Shown here one piece after another: positions 1-7,822 of a stretch of DNA of 64,000 nt. This stretch comes from Polaromonas sp047303325 (GTDB taxonomy: Bacteria > Pseudomonadota > Gammaproteobacteria > Burkholderiales > Burkholderiaceae_C), in contig NZ_JBKBEX010000003.1 in NCBI RefSeq assembly GCF_047303325.1, positions 248,001 to 312,000 of the forward strand, read 5' to 3'. The notes under the pieces are model-generated. The model had not been told where the DNA came from, ran no database searches, and was given only the letters and a program-made list of their open reading frames with translations. The position numbers and the translations under genes were made by a program. Position 1 is the stretch's first letter; each line of letters opens with the position of its first letter.

Positions 1-1341
1 GATGCCCGAGCGGTGCGATACGCCAAAGCCGATATAGGTTTCCTTGAGCGGCCGGTAGCCGATCAAATCACCCAGGCTCACGTCCAGGGTCGGGTCCAGG
101 AAGTTGAGCATGCGCGAGGCCTGCTTGCCGTTGGCCGCCAGGCTGGAGGACTCGATGTAAGGGGCGCGCTGCGCCATGGATACTCCCACGCCCAGGCCCA
201 GCCGGGTCTTCACGCGGTCGCTCCAGGGGAAGCCTGAATACACGGCCTTCATGAACAAATCGAGCTGCACGCCGTTGGCCTGCAGGCCGCGCTCGTTGTG
301 CTGCGTCAGGCCCACATAGCCGATGAAGTCCAGCGGCCAGCCGTTCACGTTGTTGATAAAAGGCTTGCCGACCTGGATGCCGGTGATGCTGGTGGCATTG
401 GTCTTGGCCGTCGACAGGCACTGCGCCGTGATGATCTTGGCCAGGTGGCAACCGTCCTCGGTGGACTTGCCGTACAGCACCTTGAAGTAGGTGGGTGTGT
501 CGTTCTCGGCCCATTCGCGCTTGTGGCCGCCGAAGTCGTAGGCCGCACCCACATAGACCGCAGGCAGCACGCTTTTTTGCACGATGGGGCTGTCCTTGAC
601 CTTGTTGCCCAGGAAGGTTGCCGACACGCCGGCCAGCAGGCGCCAGCGCTCCGTCAGGTCATAAGAGCCGTAAAGGCCCAGGGAAGTCTGCACGCCCGCA
701 CCCGGCGCATAGGCGGGACGGCTGGCCGTGGCCTCGCCGGCCTGTACGCCGTAGTAATAGTTGTTGAGCTTGGCGTCGCGAAACGCCACCGTCAGGCTGG
801 GGCGCAGCATCCAGGGGCCGGAGCGCCAGTCATAGGTATAGCCGAGGCGGAGCTCATTGCCCTTGTAGGTGTTGCCGATGTCGTGCACCAGCTCGGCCTG
901 CAGCGTGCCCCAGGGCTGGCGCCAGCGGTAGGCCAGGCCCAGGTCGATGGCGGAGTCGCGCGCCGACATGCCTGCCAGGCTGGCCGGCAGGCGCTCGGTG
1001 GGAAAGCCTTCCAGGCGCTGCTCCACAAAAAGGTCCAGCCGCCGCTCGTCGCCATTGAGCAGCTTCACGCCGCCGCGGTTGGCATGCAGGAACAGCCGCT
1101 CGCCTTCGTAAAGATAGAGCGGCAGCAAGTCGTAGCGGCTGCCCGCGTCCTTGTAGGGCGAGCGCTCGACACGCATCACAACGCCGAGCCCGGCGCTGCC
1201 CGTCGCCGGGAGAATGTCGGTGATCGGCTCGGTATTGCCGCCGGCCAGGGCCGGCGCGGCAGCGCACAGCCCGCCCAGCACAAAGGCGAAACCGCGCAGA
1301 GTGCCGCGCGGCAAAGAAGGCAAAGGGAAACGATTTATCAT
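1..1341 (-). CDS. MipA/OmpV-family outer membrane protein, 3' end cut by window
   Basis: The frame opens at ATG 1341 and stays open for 447 codons to the window edge, so the C-terminus is missing. The first residues form a signal peptide (Arg, hydrophobic stretch, then an Ala-rich cleavage region near residue 30). Residues 40-250 read like the MipA/OmpV family: alternating aromatic strands, an early YDLLPLYLYEGERLF segment and YGSYDLTERWRLLAGV. From about residue 285 a second barrel-like part follows that is not part of a normal 250-residue MipA. Its visible end, YIGFGVSHRSGI, has a His-x-Ser pair reminiscent of the lipid A 3-O-deacylase PagL. The gene is divergent from the DUF4242 gene. Family assignment is by recognition; the deacylase idea is inference. 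Confidence 0.75.
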   Translation of the reverse strand, partial: MINRFPLPSLPRGTLRGFAFVLGGLCAAAPALAGGNTEPITDILPATGSAGLGVVMRVERSPYKDAGSRYDLLPLYLYEGERLFLHANRGGVKLLNGDERRLDLFVEQRLEGFPTERLPASLAGMSARDSAIDLGLAYRWRQPWGTLQAELVHDIGNTYKGNELRLGYTYDWRSGPWMLRPSLTVAFRDAKLNNYYYGVQAGEATASRPAYAPGAGVQTSLGLYGSYDLTERWRLLAGVSATFLGNKVKDSPIVQKSVLPAVYVGAAYDFGGHKREWAENDTPTYFKVLYGKSTEDGCHLAKIITAQCLSTAKTNATSITGIQVGKPFINNVNGWPLDFIGYVGLTQHNERGLQANGVQLDLFMKAVYSGFPWSDRVKTRLGLGVGVSMAQRAPYIESSSLAANGKQASRMLNFLDPTLDVSLGDLIGYRPLKETYIGFGVSHRSGI

Positions 1342-1553
1342 TTTTTTGACGGTATTGGATGACGGCAGCACCCAGGCAGGCGCGGCAAACACTCCGATGC
1401 TATCCACGAACAACGCATTTCCCCCGGCCGATTTGTAAGAAAACAGGCACAGATCGGATAGGCCGATGTCTTCATGCGGGGCTTTATCCTCACACGCCGG
1501 CTCACACGTACACTGCCTATCGTCGGGTCTCCATTCACTCAACGGAGACTGTT

Positions 1554-1829
1554 ATGCCCAAATTCGTGATCGAACGTGCCATCCCCGGACTCGGCGCCCT
1601 CAAGCCAGCCGAGCTGCACTCCATTTCCCAGAAATCGTGCGGCGTGCTGCGCGAACTCGGCCCCGACGTGCAGTGGGTGCAGAGCTACCTGACGGGAGGC
1701 AAGATGTACTGCGTCTACAACGCGGCCAGCGAAGAACTCGTGAGGGAACATGCGCGCAGGGGCGGCTTCCCGGCGGACTCCGTCGCGCGGGTCACCGGCG
1801 TCATAGACCCCACCACCGCCGAAGCCTGA
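1554..1829 (+). CDS. DUF4242 (SCO4226-like) small protein
   Basis: A 91-residue protein starting MPKFVIERAIPG, with the ferredoxin-like pattern of DUF4242: an N-terminal strand, a Leu-rich helix, then VQWVQSYLTGGKMYCVY and a helix EELVREHARRGGF. A Streptomyces member of this family (SCO4226) has been described as nickel binding; metal binding is not demonstrated here. ATG 1554 is preceded by GGAG at a good distance, and longer in-frame extensions have no ribosome site. The next gene, a BTAD regulator, starts 9 bases after the stop, so the two are probably co-transcribed. Confidence 0.8.
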   Translation: MPKFVIERAIPGLGALKPAELHSISQKSCGVLRELGPDVQWVQSYLTGGKMYCVYNAASEELVREHARRGGFPADSVARVTGVIDPTTAEA

Positions 1830-1838
1830 GGCCCGCCT

Positions 1839-3665
1839 GTGGACCCGCAAGCCCCGAACGAGATGCCGCCTTTGGGGCTTGCCATCCACCTGCTCGGCCC
1901 GCCCCGGGTGGAACGGGACGGCAAGCCCCTGCCGGCGCCGCGCGGCCACAAGGTCTGGGGCCTGCTGGCCTACCTGGTCCGCAGCGAGTCGCCGGTCAGC
2001 CGCAAGCAGCTGGCGGGACTGCTGTTCGAGGATGCCGAAGACCCGCTGGCCGCCTTGCGCTGGAACCTCAGTGAACTGCGGCGGCTGCTGGGCAGCGTGG
2101 ATTTGCGCGGCGACCTGCTGGCGCTTGCGCTGCCGCCCGCGACCTACATCGACCTCGGGGCCGTGCTGTCGGGAAGCTGGGCGCAAGCCTTGTGCGTGCC
2201 CGGCCTGGACCGCGAGCTGCTCGAAGGCATGAATTTTTCAGGCAGCCCGGCCTTCGAGGTCTGGCTCGCCACGGAACGCCGCCACCTTCAGGCGGCCGCC
2301 GAAGCCGTGCTGCGTGAGTCCGCGCTGGCCCGCATGGCGGCGGGCGCCATGGCCGAAGCCGCCACACTGGCCGGCCGGCTGGTGCGCCATAACCCGCTGG
2401 ACGAAAACTACCAGGCGCTGCTGGTGCGCAGCCTCGCCGCTTGCGGCGACGGTGTGGGCGCGGCGCGCCAGGCCGCCGCCTGCCGTGAATTGTTCCAGCG
2501 CGAACTCGGCGTGCAGCCGGGCGCCACACTGGATGCCGCCCTGCGCACGGCCACCGCGACACCCACCGCGCGGCCGGCAACCGGGCGCGCCGCGGCACTG
2601 GCGCAGCTGGAAGCCGGAGAGGCGGCCATAGGCGCAGGCGCGCTCGACGCCGGCCTGCAATGCCTGCGCCGCGCCATCGTCGAGGCCGACGCCACCGGCG
2701 ACACGGCGCTGCGCGCGCGTGCCCGCGTGGCCCTGGGCGGCGCGTTGGTGCATGCCGCCCGCGGCCGCGACGAGGAGGGCGCCACGGCGCTTCACGAAGC
2801 TCTGGAGGTGGGCCGGGACGCCTCGCCGGCAATCGCCGCGGCGGCTTGCCGCGAGCTCGGTTATGTCGAATTCCTGCGCGGCCGCTACGAGCGCACGCTG
2901 GCCTGGCTGCAGCGCGCCGCGCCGCTGGCCGGCGGCGACCGCGCCGAGCAGGCGCGCATCGCCACCGTGCACGGCAGTGCGCTCAGCGACACCGCGCATT
3001 ACGCGGCCGCCATCAACCTGCTGCGCGAAGCCGAGGCGCTGGGCGCCGCGGCCGGCGACCACAAGCAGCTTGCCTATGCGCTGTCCATGCTGGGACGCGC
3101 GCTGCTGCTGCACGGTGAGCTGGACGCCGCCGCCGACGCACTGGACCGCTCGGTGGCCCTGGCCCAGCCGGGCTGGACCGCTTTTGTGCCCTGGCCGCAA
3201 TCGCTGCGGGCCGAGGTCGACCTGCTGCGCGGCGACGTGGAGGCCGCCGCGAACCGTTTCGAACATGCCTTTGCGCTCGGCTGCCAGATCGGCGACCCCT
3301 GCTGGGAAGGCATTGCCGGGCGCGGCCTGGGGCGGGTGGCCATGGCGCGCGGAGAACCCCGGCGCGCGGCCGAAATCCTGGTCGACGCGCTGGCGCGCTG
3401 CGTTCGCCTGCCCGACGCCTACCTGTGGGGCAAGGGCTATGCGCTCGATGCGCTGTGCGGCGTCGCGGTGGCCGAGGCCATGCCCCAGGCCTCAGCCTGG
3501 ATTAACGAGTTGCAGGACCTGGCCGCGCGCAGCGGCATGCGAGAGCTCACGGTGCGCGCCTGCCTGCACCGCGGTGCACTGGGCGACGGCGGAAGCACGG
3601 CCGCGGCCGGCTTGCTCGCCGGCCAGATCGACAACCCCGCGCTGCACGCCCTCGCCGGGCTTTGA
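1839..3665 (+). CDS. BTAD-domain (SARP-like) transcriptional regulator with TPR-type C-terminus
   Basis: 608 residues from GTG 1839; ATG 1863 is an alternative start. Residues 10-95 resemble the small winged-helix domain of SARP/AfsR-type regulators (LLGPPRVERDGKPL, RGHKVWGLLAYLV, SRKQLAGLLFED, ALRWNLSELRRLLG). Residues 110-245 form a bacterial transcriptional activator domain (HNPLDENYQALLVRSLAACGD and RELFQRELGVQPG). The remaining 350 residues are Ala/Leu helical repeats typical of TPR arrays (AHYAAAINLLREAEALG, QLAYALSMLGRALLLHGEL). No NB-ARC or other ATPase motif is visible, so it is not a full AfsR. It lies between DUF4242 and DUF2917 genes and probably controls them or responds through them; the target is unknown. 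Confidence 0.85.
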   Translation: MDPQAPNEMPPLGLAIHLLGPPRVERDGKPLPAPRGHKVWGLLAYLVRSESPVSRKQLAGLLFEDAEDPLAALRWNLSELRRLLGSVDLRGDLLALALPPATYIDLGAVLSGSWAQALCVPGLDRELLEGMNFSGSPAFEVWLATERRHLQAAAEAVLRESALARMAAGAMAEAATLAGRLVRHNPLDENYQALLVRSLAACGDGVGAARQAAACRELFQRELGVQPGATLDAALRTATATPTARPATGRAAALAQLEAGEAAIGAGALDAGLQCLRRAIVEADATGDTALRARARVALGGALVHAARGRDEEGATALHEALEVGRDASPAIAAAACRELGYVEFLRGRYERTLAWLQRAAPLAGGDRAEQARIATVHGSALSDTAHYAAAINLLREAEALGAAAGDHKQLAYALSMLGRALLLHGELDAAADALDRSVALAQPGWTAFVPWPQSLRAEVDLLRGDVEAAANRFEHAFALGCQIGDPCWEGIAGRGLGRVAMARGEPRRAAEILVDALARCVRLPDAYLWGKGYALDALCGVAVAEAMPQASAWINELQDLAARSGMRELTVRACLHRGALGDGGSTAAAGLLAGQIDNPALHALAGL

Positions 3666-3697
3666 CAGCGGCGACGACACACCCCAAGAGCTTGATG

Positions 3698-4159
3698 ATG
3701 AATACGAAACCCAAAGAAGCCGTGTTTCACGGCGGAACCCGGCGCTTGCTGCCCGGCCAGGCGCTGCGCCTGCCTCGGCGCGGTGGCGAATTGACGGTGC
3801 TGCGCGGCCGGCTCTGGCTCACGCGGGACAAAGATCCCGGCGACCACTTCATCTCTGCCGGCCAGCGCGTTCGCCTTGGCGACCATGAGAACGCGGTGAT
3901 CGAGCCCGCGCAAAGCACGCGGGGCGTGAGCCTGCACTGGGAGCCCCGCCGCCCGGCCCTGGCCGGCGCCCTGCTGGCCCGGCCCTTGAATGGCGCGGCC
4001 TTCCTGGCTTTTGTGGCGGCCCGCGGCTTCGCGGCACTGGCGCGCCAGGCGGCTGCGGCTGCCCGGCGCGCGCGCGGTCATGGCGAAATCAGTGACGGCC
4101 ATGCCTTGTTCGTCGCGCTGGAAGGTGGCAGGGCGCGGGAGCCGGGCCGGCGCTGCTGA
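3698..4159 (+). CDS. DUF2917 domain protein
   Basis: A 153-residue protein with the DUF2917 core near its N-terminus (GQALRLPRRGGELTVLRGRL, WLTRDKDPGDHFISAGQRV), a cupin-like small beta fold found mainly in Burkholderiales. The C-terminal half is Ala/Arg-rich (residues 90-153), with no recognisable domain and no clear membrane segment. AAGAG at 3686-3690 lies seven bases before ATG 3698; ATG 3695 and TTG 3662 are possible alternatives. The last would overlap the BTAD gene by four bases. It is the last gene of the DUF4242-BTAD-DUF2917 run. Biochemical function is unknown. Confidence 0.75.
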   Translation: MNTKPKEAVFHGGTRRLLPGQALRLPRRGGELTVLRGRLWLTRDKDPGDHFISAGQRVRLGDHENAVIEPAQSTRGVSLHWEPRRPALAGALLARPLNGAAFLAFVAARGFAALARQAAAAARRARGHGEISDGHALFVALEGGRAREPGRRC

Positions 4160-4162
4160 AAC

Positions 4163-5122
4163 TCAGCCTTCCTTGGCCTCGCTGACGGCTTGCCGTTGCG
4201 CTTCCCTGTCCGCCAGCAGGTCTACAAAGGCGCGGACCTTGGCGGGACGAAAGCGCGCGGCCGGAAATACCGCGTGGATGCCGCCCGAAGGCAGCTGCCA
4301 CTGCGGCAAGACCTCGATGAGACGGCCGGCCGCAAGGTCGTCTGCAACCGAATAGTCCGGCAGCACCGAAAGCCCCGCGCCCTGGCATACGGCCTCGCGC
4401 ACGGCCAGTGTGGCGTCGAGAAAAATCGAAGCCTGCACATTCACGGCCTCGCGATCTGTCTCGTTGAGTGAAAAATTCCAGGCGAGGTGGTCGCGCAAGG
4501 CGGTGTTGGCGACGAAGGGGAGACCGGCGATGTCTTGCGGACGCGTGAGCCGCGCTACTTGCGCCTTCATGGCCGGTGGCGCCACAAGCAGCTGCCGGAA
4601 AGAGCCGATTTTTCGGGCCTGCAAGCTGGTTTCCGCGAGCCAGCCGACACGGATCGCCAGCTCGAAGTTGCCGGACATCAGGTCCATGGTCTGGTCGCTC
4701 AGGACCGCATCGACCTTGCACGCGGGGTAGCGCCGGGTAAAGGCGGCGATGGCCGGCACCACAACGCCGACGCCATAGTCGAAGGGAGCGGTGAGCCGCA
4801 GCATGCCGGAGGGCTCCGCCGAAGTTTCGGCCAGGTCGTCGAAGGCATCCCCGGCCTCGCGCAGGATCAACGCGCAACGCAGGTAAAAGGCCTGGCCCAG
4901 TTCGGTGGGCTGCACCTTGCGCGTGGTGCGCACCAGCAGCGACGTGCGGAACTCGCGCTCCAGCCGCGCGACCTGCTGGCTGACCACGGCCTTGGTGATG
5001 CCCAGCCGATCCGCCGCCGCGGTGAAGGAGCCGGTTTCCACCACCGCCGCGAAGTAGGCCAGGCGTCTCAGGTTTCCCAGCCCTGCGAGGCCGTTGTCGT
5101 CGTGATTGTTTGCTTTAAACAT
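4163..5122 (-). CDS. LysR-family transcriptional regulator
   Basis: 319 residues. A winged helix-turn-helix occupies residues 15-75 (LAYFAAVVETGSFTAAADRL, ITKAVVSQQVARLE) and a LysR substrate-binding domain of the CrgA/DmlR type occupies residues 100-300 (LRLTAPFDYGVGVVVPAIAA, GLSVLPDYSVADDLAAGRL). It is transcribed away from the DsbA-like gene, with 75 bases between the two starts. This is the classic arrangement for a LysR protein regulating itself and the divergent operon (thioredoxin-fold protein, MBL-fold protein, SnoaL-like protein). The inducer cannot be read from the sequence. Its stop lies 3 bases from the convergent DUF2917 gene stop. Confidence 0.93.
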   Translation of the reverse strand: MFKANNHDDNGLAGLGNLRRLAYFAAVVETGSFTAAADRLGITKAVVSQQVARLEREFRTSLLVRTTRKVQPTELGQAFYLRCALILREAGDAFDDLAETSAEPSGMLRLTAPFDYGVGVVVPAIAAFTRRYPACKVDAVLSDQTMDLMSGNFELAIRVGWLAETSLQARKIGSFRQLLVAPPAMKAQVARLTRPQDIAGLPFVANTALRDHLAWNFSLNETDREAVNVQASIFLDATLAVREAVCQGAGLSVLPDYSVADDLAAGRLIEVLPQWQLPSGGIHAVFPAARFRPAKVRAFVDLLADREAQRQAVSEAKEG

Positions 5123-5197
5123 ACATTGTGTTTATCAGAGATACCTTTAACAGTCAATTGATAGTGCCTACGATCACAACCAGTGAGCCAACAACCC
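5123..5197. promoter_or_regulatory. Divergent promoter region with possible LysR site
   Basis: Short region between two divergent starts, clearly more AT-rich than its surroundings. It contains TGAT (5159-5162) and ATCA (5173-5176) as an inverted repeat spaced by ten bases, loosely similar to LysR-type T-N11-A sites. I cannot place the transcription start. Confidence 0.35.
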
Positions 5198-5836
5198 ATG
5201 ACCAAGACCCTGCATTACCTGTTCGACCCGCTGTGCGGCTGGTGCTACGGCGCCACACCGGCGCTCTCGGCATTGAGCGAAGTCCCCGCTGTCCATATCG
5301 AATTGCTGCCCACCGGTCTGTTCGCCGGCGAGGGCGCACGGCCCATGAACAGTGAGTTCGCCGCCTATGCCTGGTCCAACGACCAGCGCATTGAGCGCCT
5401 GACGGGGCAGCGCTTCAGCGAGCTGTACTGTGAGCGGGTTCTCGGTAATCGCCAGCGGCTGTTTGACAGCGGCCCGGCCACGGTAGCGCTGACTGCGGTG
5501 TCATTGACAGCGCCGGACCGGGAACTGGAAGCCCTCAAGGCGATACAAAGTGCGCGCTACGTGGACGGCAAGGACACGACCTCGTTGGCAACGCTGGCCG
5601 GCCTTCTGCGCGGGCTCGGCCTTGAACAGGCTGCCGCAAGGGTGGCGCAACCCGATGAGGATCTTCTCCTGGCCAACCGGGCGCGCATCAGCCGCGCACA
5701 GGCCTTGATGCGGGAGTTCGGTGCGCGCGGCGTGCCCACCCTGGTGGCCGAATCGGGCGCCAAGCGCTGGGTCGTGAATCACGCCGATTTTTATTCCAAC
5801 CCAGGCGCGCTGGCCAGCGCGCTCGAGGCGGCCTGA
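5198..5836 (+). CDS. DsbA-family thioredoxin-fold oxidoreductase
   Basis: 212 residues from ATG 5198; GTG 5183 would add five residues. The N-terminus MTKTLHYLFDPLCGWCYG carries a CxxC redox centre (Cys13, Cys16) right after the first strand. GVPTLV near residue 175 is the expected cis-proline loop. There is no signal peptide, so the protein is cytoplasmic and belongs with the FrnE/DsbA-like cytosolic group rather than periplasmic DsbA. The helical insertion and length (about 210) fit. It is first in a three-gene run with the MBL-fold and SnoaL-like genes, divergent from a LysR regulator; a redox or detoxification role is inference. Confidence 0.85.
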   Translation: MTKTLHYLFDPLCGWCYGATPALSALSEVPAVHIELLPTGLFAGEGARPMNSEFAAYAWSNDQRIERLTGQRFSELYCERVLGNRQRLFDSGPATVALTAVSLTAPDRELEALKAIQSARYVDGKDTTSLATLAGLLRGLGLEQAAARVAQPDEDLLLANRARISRAQALMREFGARGVPTLVAESGAKRWVVNHADFYSNPGALASALEAA

Positions 5837-5895
5837 GCCCCATCGCCTTCCCCGCAATCCCTTTCAGTTAACTGTCCAAGAAGAAGGAAAAAACC

Positions 5896-6795
5896 ATGAC
5901 CACACGAAGAGAAGCAATCAAAACTGTAGCCGGCGCGGCTGTCGCGACGGCCATCCTAGGAGTGAAAGACGCTATGGCTGCCAATACCAATCTGACCTGG
6001 AAACACTTTCCCGCCGGAGAGCATGGATTCTTCCGCGCCCCGGTCCTCATCTCCGGCGAGCGTGAGGCCGTCTTGATCGACGGGGGCTTTACGCTTCCCG
6101 ACGGCAAGGCACTGGCCGAGGCCATCAAGGCCACCGGCAAAAAGCTCACGACCATTTACATCAGCCAGAGCGACCCTGACTACTACTTCAGCCTGGCGCC
6201 CATCAAGGCGGCGTTTCCCGAAGCCAAGGTGATTGCCGCACCGGCCACGATCGCGGCCATCAAGGGCAATGTGGAAAAGAAACTGGCGACCTGGGGCCCC
6301 CAGCTCAAGGAAAACGGCCCGCAAGCCCTGGCCGACATCGTGATGCCCGAAGCCTTCGACGGCCGGACCCTCACCCTCGAAGGCCAGGCCCTGGAGATCG
6401 TCGACGTCGACGGCCTGGCGAATCGCCGCTATATCTGGGTGCCTTCGCTGAATGCCATCTTCGGCGGCGTGCTGCTGTTCTCCGGCGTTCACGTGTGGAC
6501 CGCCGACACGCAGGGCGCGGAGGCCCGCGCCGCATGGGTGAAGGCACTTGACGCCATGGCCGCGCGCAAACCCGCCGTGGTCGTCCCCGGCCACATGGCT
6601 GTCACGGCGGCGGTGGACGCAAGCGCGATCCAATACACACGCGACTACCTCGTGGCTTTCGAGGAAGTGCTGGCCAAGGCCGCCGACAGCGGCGCCCTGA
6701 TCGCGGCCATGACCCGGCGCTACCCGAACGCCGGCATGGGCGTGGCGCTGCAAATCGGCGCCAAGGTCGCCAAGGGCGAAATGAAGTGGGGTTGA
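5896..6795 (+). CDS. Tat-exported MBL-fold protein with degenerate metal site
   Basis: 299 residues. It begins MTTRREAIKTVAGAAVATAI, a twin-arginine-like signal. The metallo-beta-lactamase fold is recognisable from AVLIDGGFTL (residues 58-67), the strand LTTIYISQSDPDYYF and the PGHM turn near residue 230. The usual HxHxDH metal motif is replaced by Q91-S-D93-P-D95-Y96, so only the Asp is kept. Classical binuclear zinc hydrolysis is therefore unlikely unless other ligands substitute. A good AAGAAGG ribosome site precedes ATG 5896. It is followed after 3 bases by a SnoaL-like gene and preceded by the DsbA-like gene. Substrate unknown. Confidence 0.85.
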   Translation: MTTRREAIKTVAGAAVATAILGVKDAMAANTNLTWKHFPAGEHGFFRAPVLISGEREAVLIDGGFTLPDGKALAEAIKATGKKLTTIYISQSDPDYYFSLAPIKAAFPEAKVIAAPATIAAIKGNVEKKLATWGPQLKENGPQALADIVMPEAFDGRTLTLEGQALEIVDVDGLANRRYIWVPSLNAIFGGVLLFSGVHVWTADTQGAEARAAWVKALDAMAARKPAVVVPGHMAVTAAVDASAIQYTRDYLVAFEEVLAKAADSGALIAAMTRRYPNAGMGVALQIGAKVAKGEMKWG

Positions 6796-6798
6796 GCC

Positions 6799-7194
6799 AT
6801 GATGTCGAACATCGACATCGTCCGCGCACACTATGCCGCATCGGCGAAGGGAAACATCCACGCAATGATGGCCCATGTGTCGCCGCAGGTGCGCTGGACC
6901 GAGATGGCGGGCTTTCCCTGCGCGGGCACCTGGGTCGGGCCGCAAGCGGTTGCCGAGAACGTCTTTGCCGTACTGGGCAGGGACTGGATCGGCTACCGCT
7001 TCGAACTGCAAAGCCTCATCGACGCTGGCGAGCACATCGTCGGGGTGGGGAGCTACCACGGCACTTACCGCGCCACGGGAAAGGACATGCAGGCCCGTGT
7101 CGCCCACATCTGGCATCTGCGGGACGGCAAGGTTGTGGCCTTCGAGCAGTTCACGGACACGCTGCTGGTCCGCCAGGCCATGGGCAGCAACTAG
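6799..7194 (+). CDS. SnoaL-like / NTF2-fold protein
   Basis: 131 residues with the alpha+beta cone pattern of SnoaL/NTF2-like small enzymes: IVRAHYAASAKGNIHAMMAH, VRWTEMAG, GPQAVAENVF, HIVGVGSYHGTYRATG, ARVAHIWHLRDGKVVAFEQF. Such proteins act as isomerases, hydrolases or stress-inducible binding proteins; this one cannot be assigned further. It has two adjacent Met codons at the start. The start is 3 bases after the MBL-fold gene stop, so the genes are very likely co-transcribed. It ends in front of a strong bidirectional hairpin terminator shared with ssb. Confidence 0.85.
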   Translation: MMSNIDIVRAHYAASAKGNIHAMMAHVSPQVRWTEMAGFPCAGTWVGPQAVAENVFAVLGRDWIGYRFELQSLIDAGEHIVGVGSYHGTYRATGKDMQARVAHIWHLRDGKVVAFEQFTDTLLVRQAMGSN

Positions 7195-7209
7195 GAAAAA
7201 AGAAAAGAA

Positions 7210-7241
7210 AAAGCCCGCCCTCCTTTCGGAGCGCGGGCTTT
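7210..7241. terminator. Bidirectional rho-independent terminator
   Basis: AAAGCCCGC (7210-7218) pairs perfectly with GCGGGCTTT (7233-7241) around a 14-base loop. It has A-rich sequence on one side and T-rich on the other, so it works for both strands. It lies between the convergent SnoaL-like gene (+) and ssb (-). Confidence 0.85.
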
Positions 7242-7267
7242 AATCAAAAGAACTTTCCGTAGCCAGA

Positions 7268-7768
7268 TCAGAACGGAATGTCGTCATCCATGTCGTCAAA
7301 ACCGCTGGCCTGCTTGGAGGCCGCTGGGGCCTGGCGCGGTGCGGCTGCTGCCGGCGCGCGCGCGGGGGCCGACTGGCGCGGAGCTTCGTAGCCGCCGCCA
7401 CCGCCGTCGTCAGCGCCGGGGCCGCCCATGCCCTGGCGGCTGCCCAACATCTGCATCTGGTCTGCGCGGATTTCGGTGGTGTATTTTTCGATGCCGTCCT
7501 TGTCGGTCCACTTGCGGGTGCGCAGCGAGCCTTCCACATAAACCTGCGAGCCCTTGCGCAGGTACTGGCCGACGATTTCGGCCAGGCGGCCGTTGAACAC
7601 CACGCGGTGCCATTCGGTGGCTTCCTTCATTTCGCCGGTCTGCTTGTCTTTCCACCTGTCGGTGGTGGCGATGGTGACGTTGGCGACCTGGTCGCCGCTC
7701 GGGAAGCTGCGCATTTCGGGGTCGCGGCCCAGATTGCCGACGACGATGACTTTATTGACGGATGCCAT
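7268..7768 (-). CDS. ssb: Single-stranded DNA-binding protein
   Basis: 166 residues. The OB-fold occupies residues 1-110 (MASVNKVIVVGNLGRDPEMR, WHRVVFNGRLAEIVGQYLRK, GSQVYVEGSLRTRKW). A Gly/Ala/Pro/Gln-rich disordered linker follows, then the conserved acidic tip DDMDDDIPF that binds partner repair and replication proteins. It binds single-stranded DNA as a tetramer in replication, recombination and repair. The ssb - MFS - uvrA order is a recurrent neighbourhood in Betaproteobacteria. Here ssb and the MFS gene are co-directional with 54 bases between them, and uvrA is divergent. Confidence 0.98.
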   Translation of the reverse strand: MASVNKVIVVGNLGRDPEMRSFPSGDQVANVTIATTDRWKDKQTGEMKEATEWHRVVFNGRLAEIVGQYLRKGSQVYVEGSLRTRKWTDKDGIEKYTTEIRADQMQMLGSRQGMGGPGADDGGGGGYEAPRQSAPARAPAAAAPRQAPAASKQASGFDDMDDDIPF

Positions 7769-7822
7769 GAGGGGTTCTCCTGAGCTGATCTACAGGGCGG
7801 GGCCCTGCTATTTATGAATACC

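Noticed and set aside
298..1362. 354-codon plus-strand frame over the MipA-like gene
   Set aside because: The minus strand codes for a signal peptide and barrel strands; the plus frame does not look like a protein.
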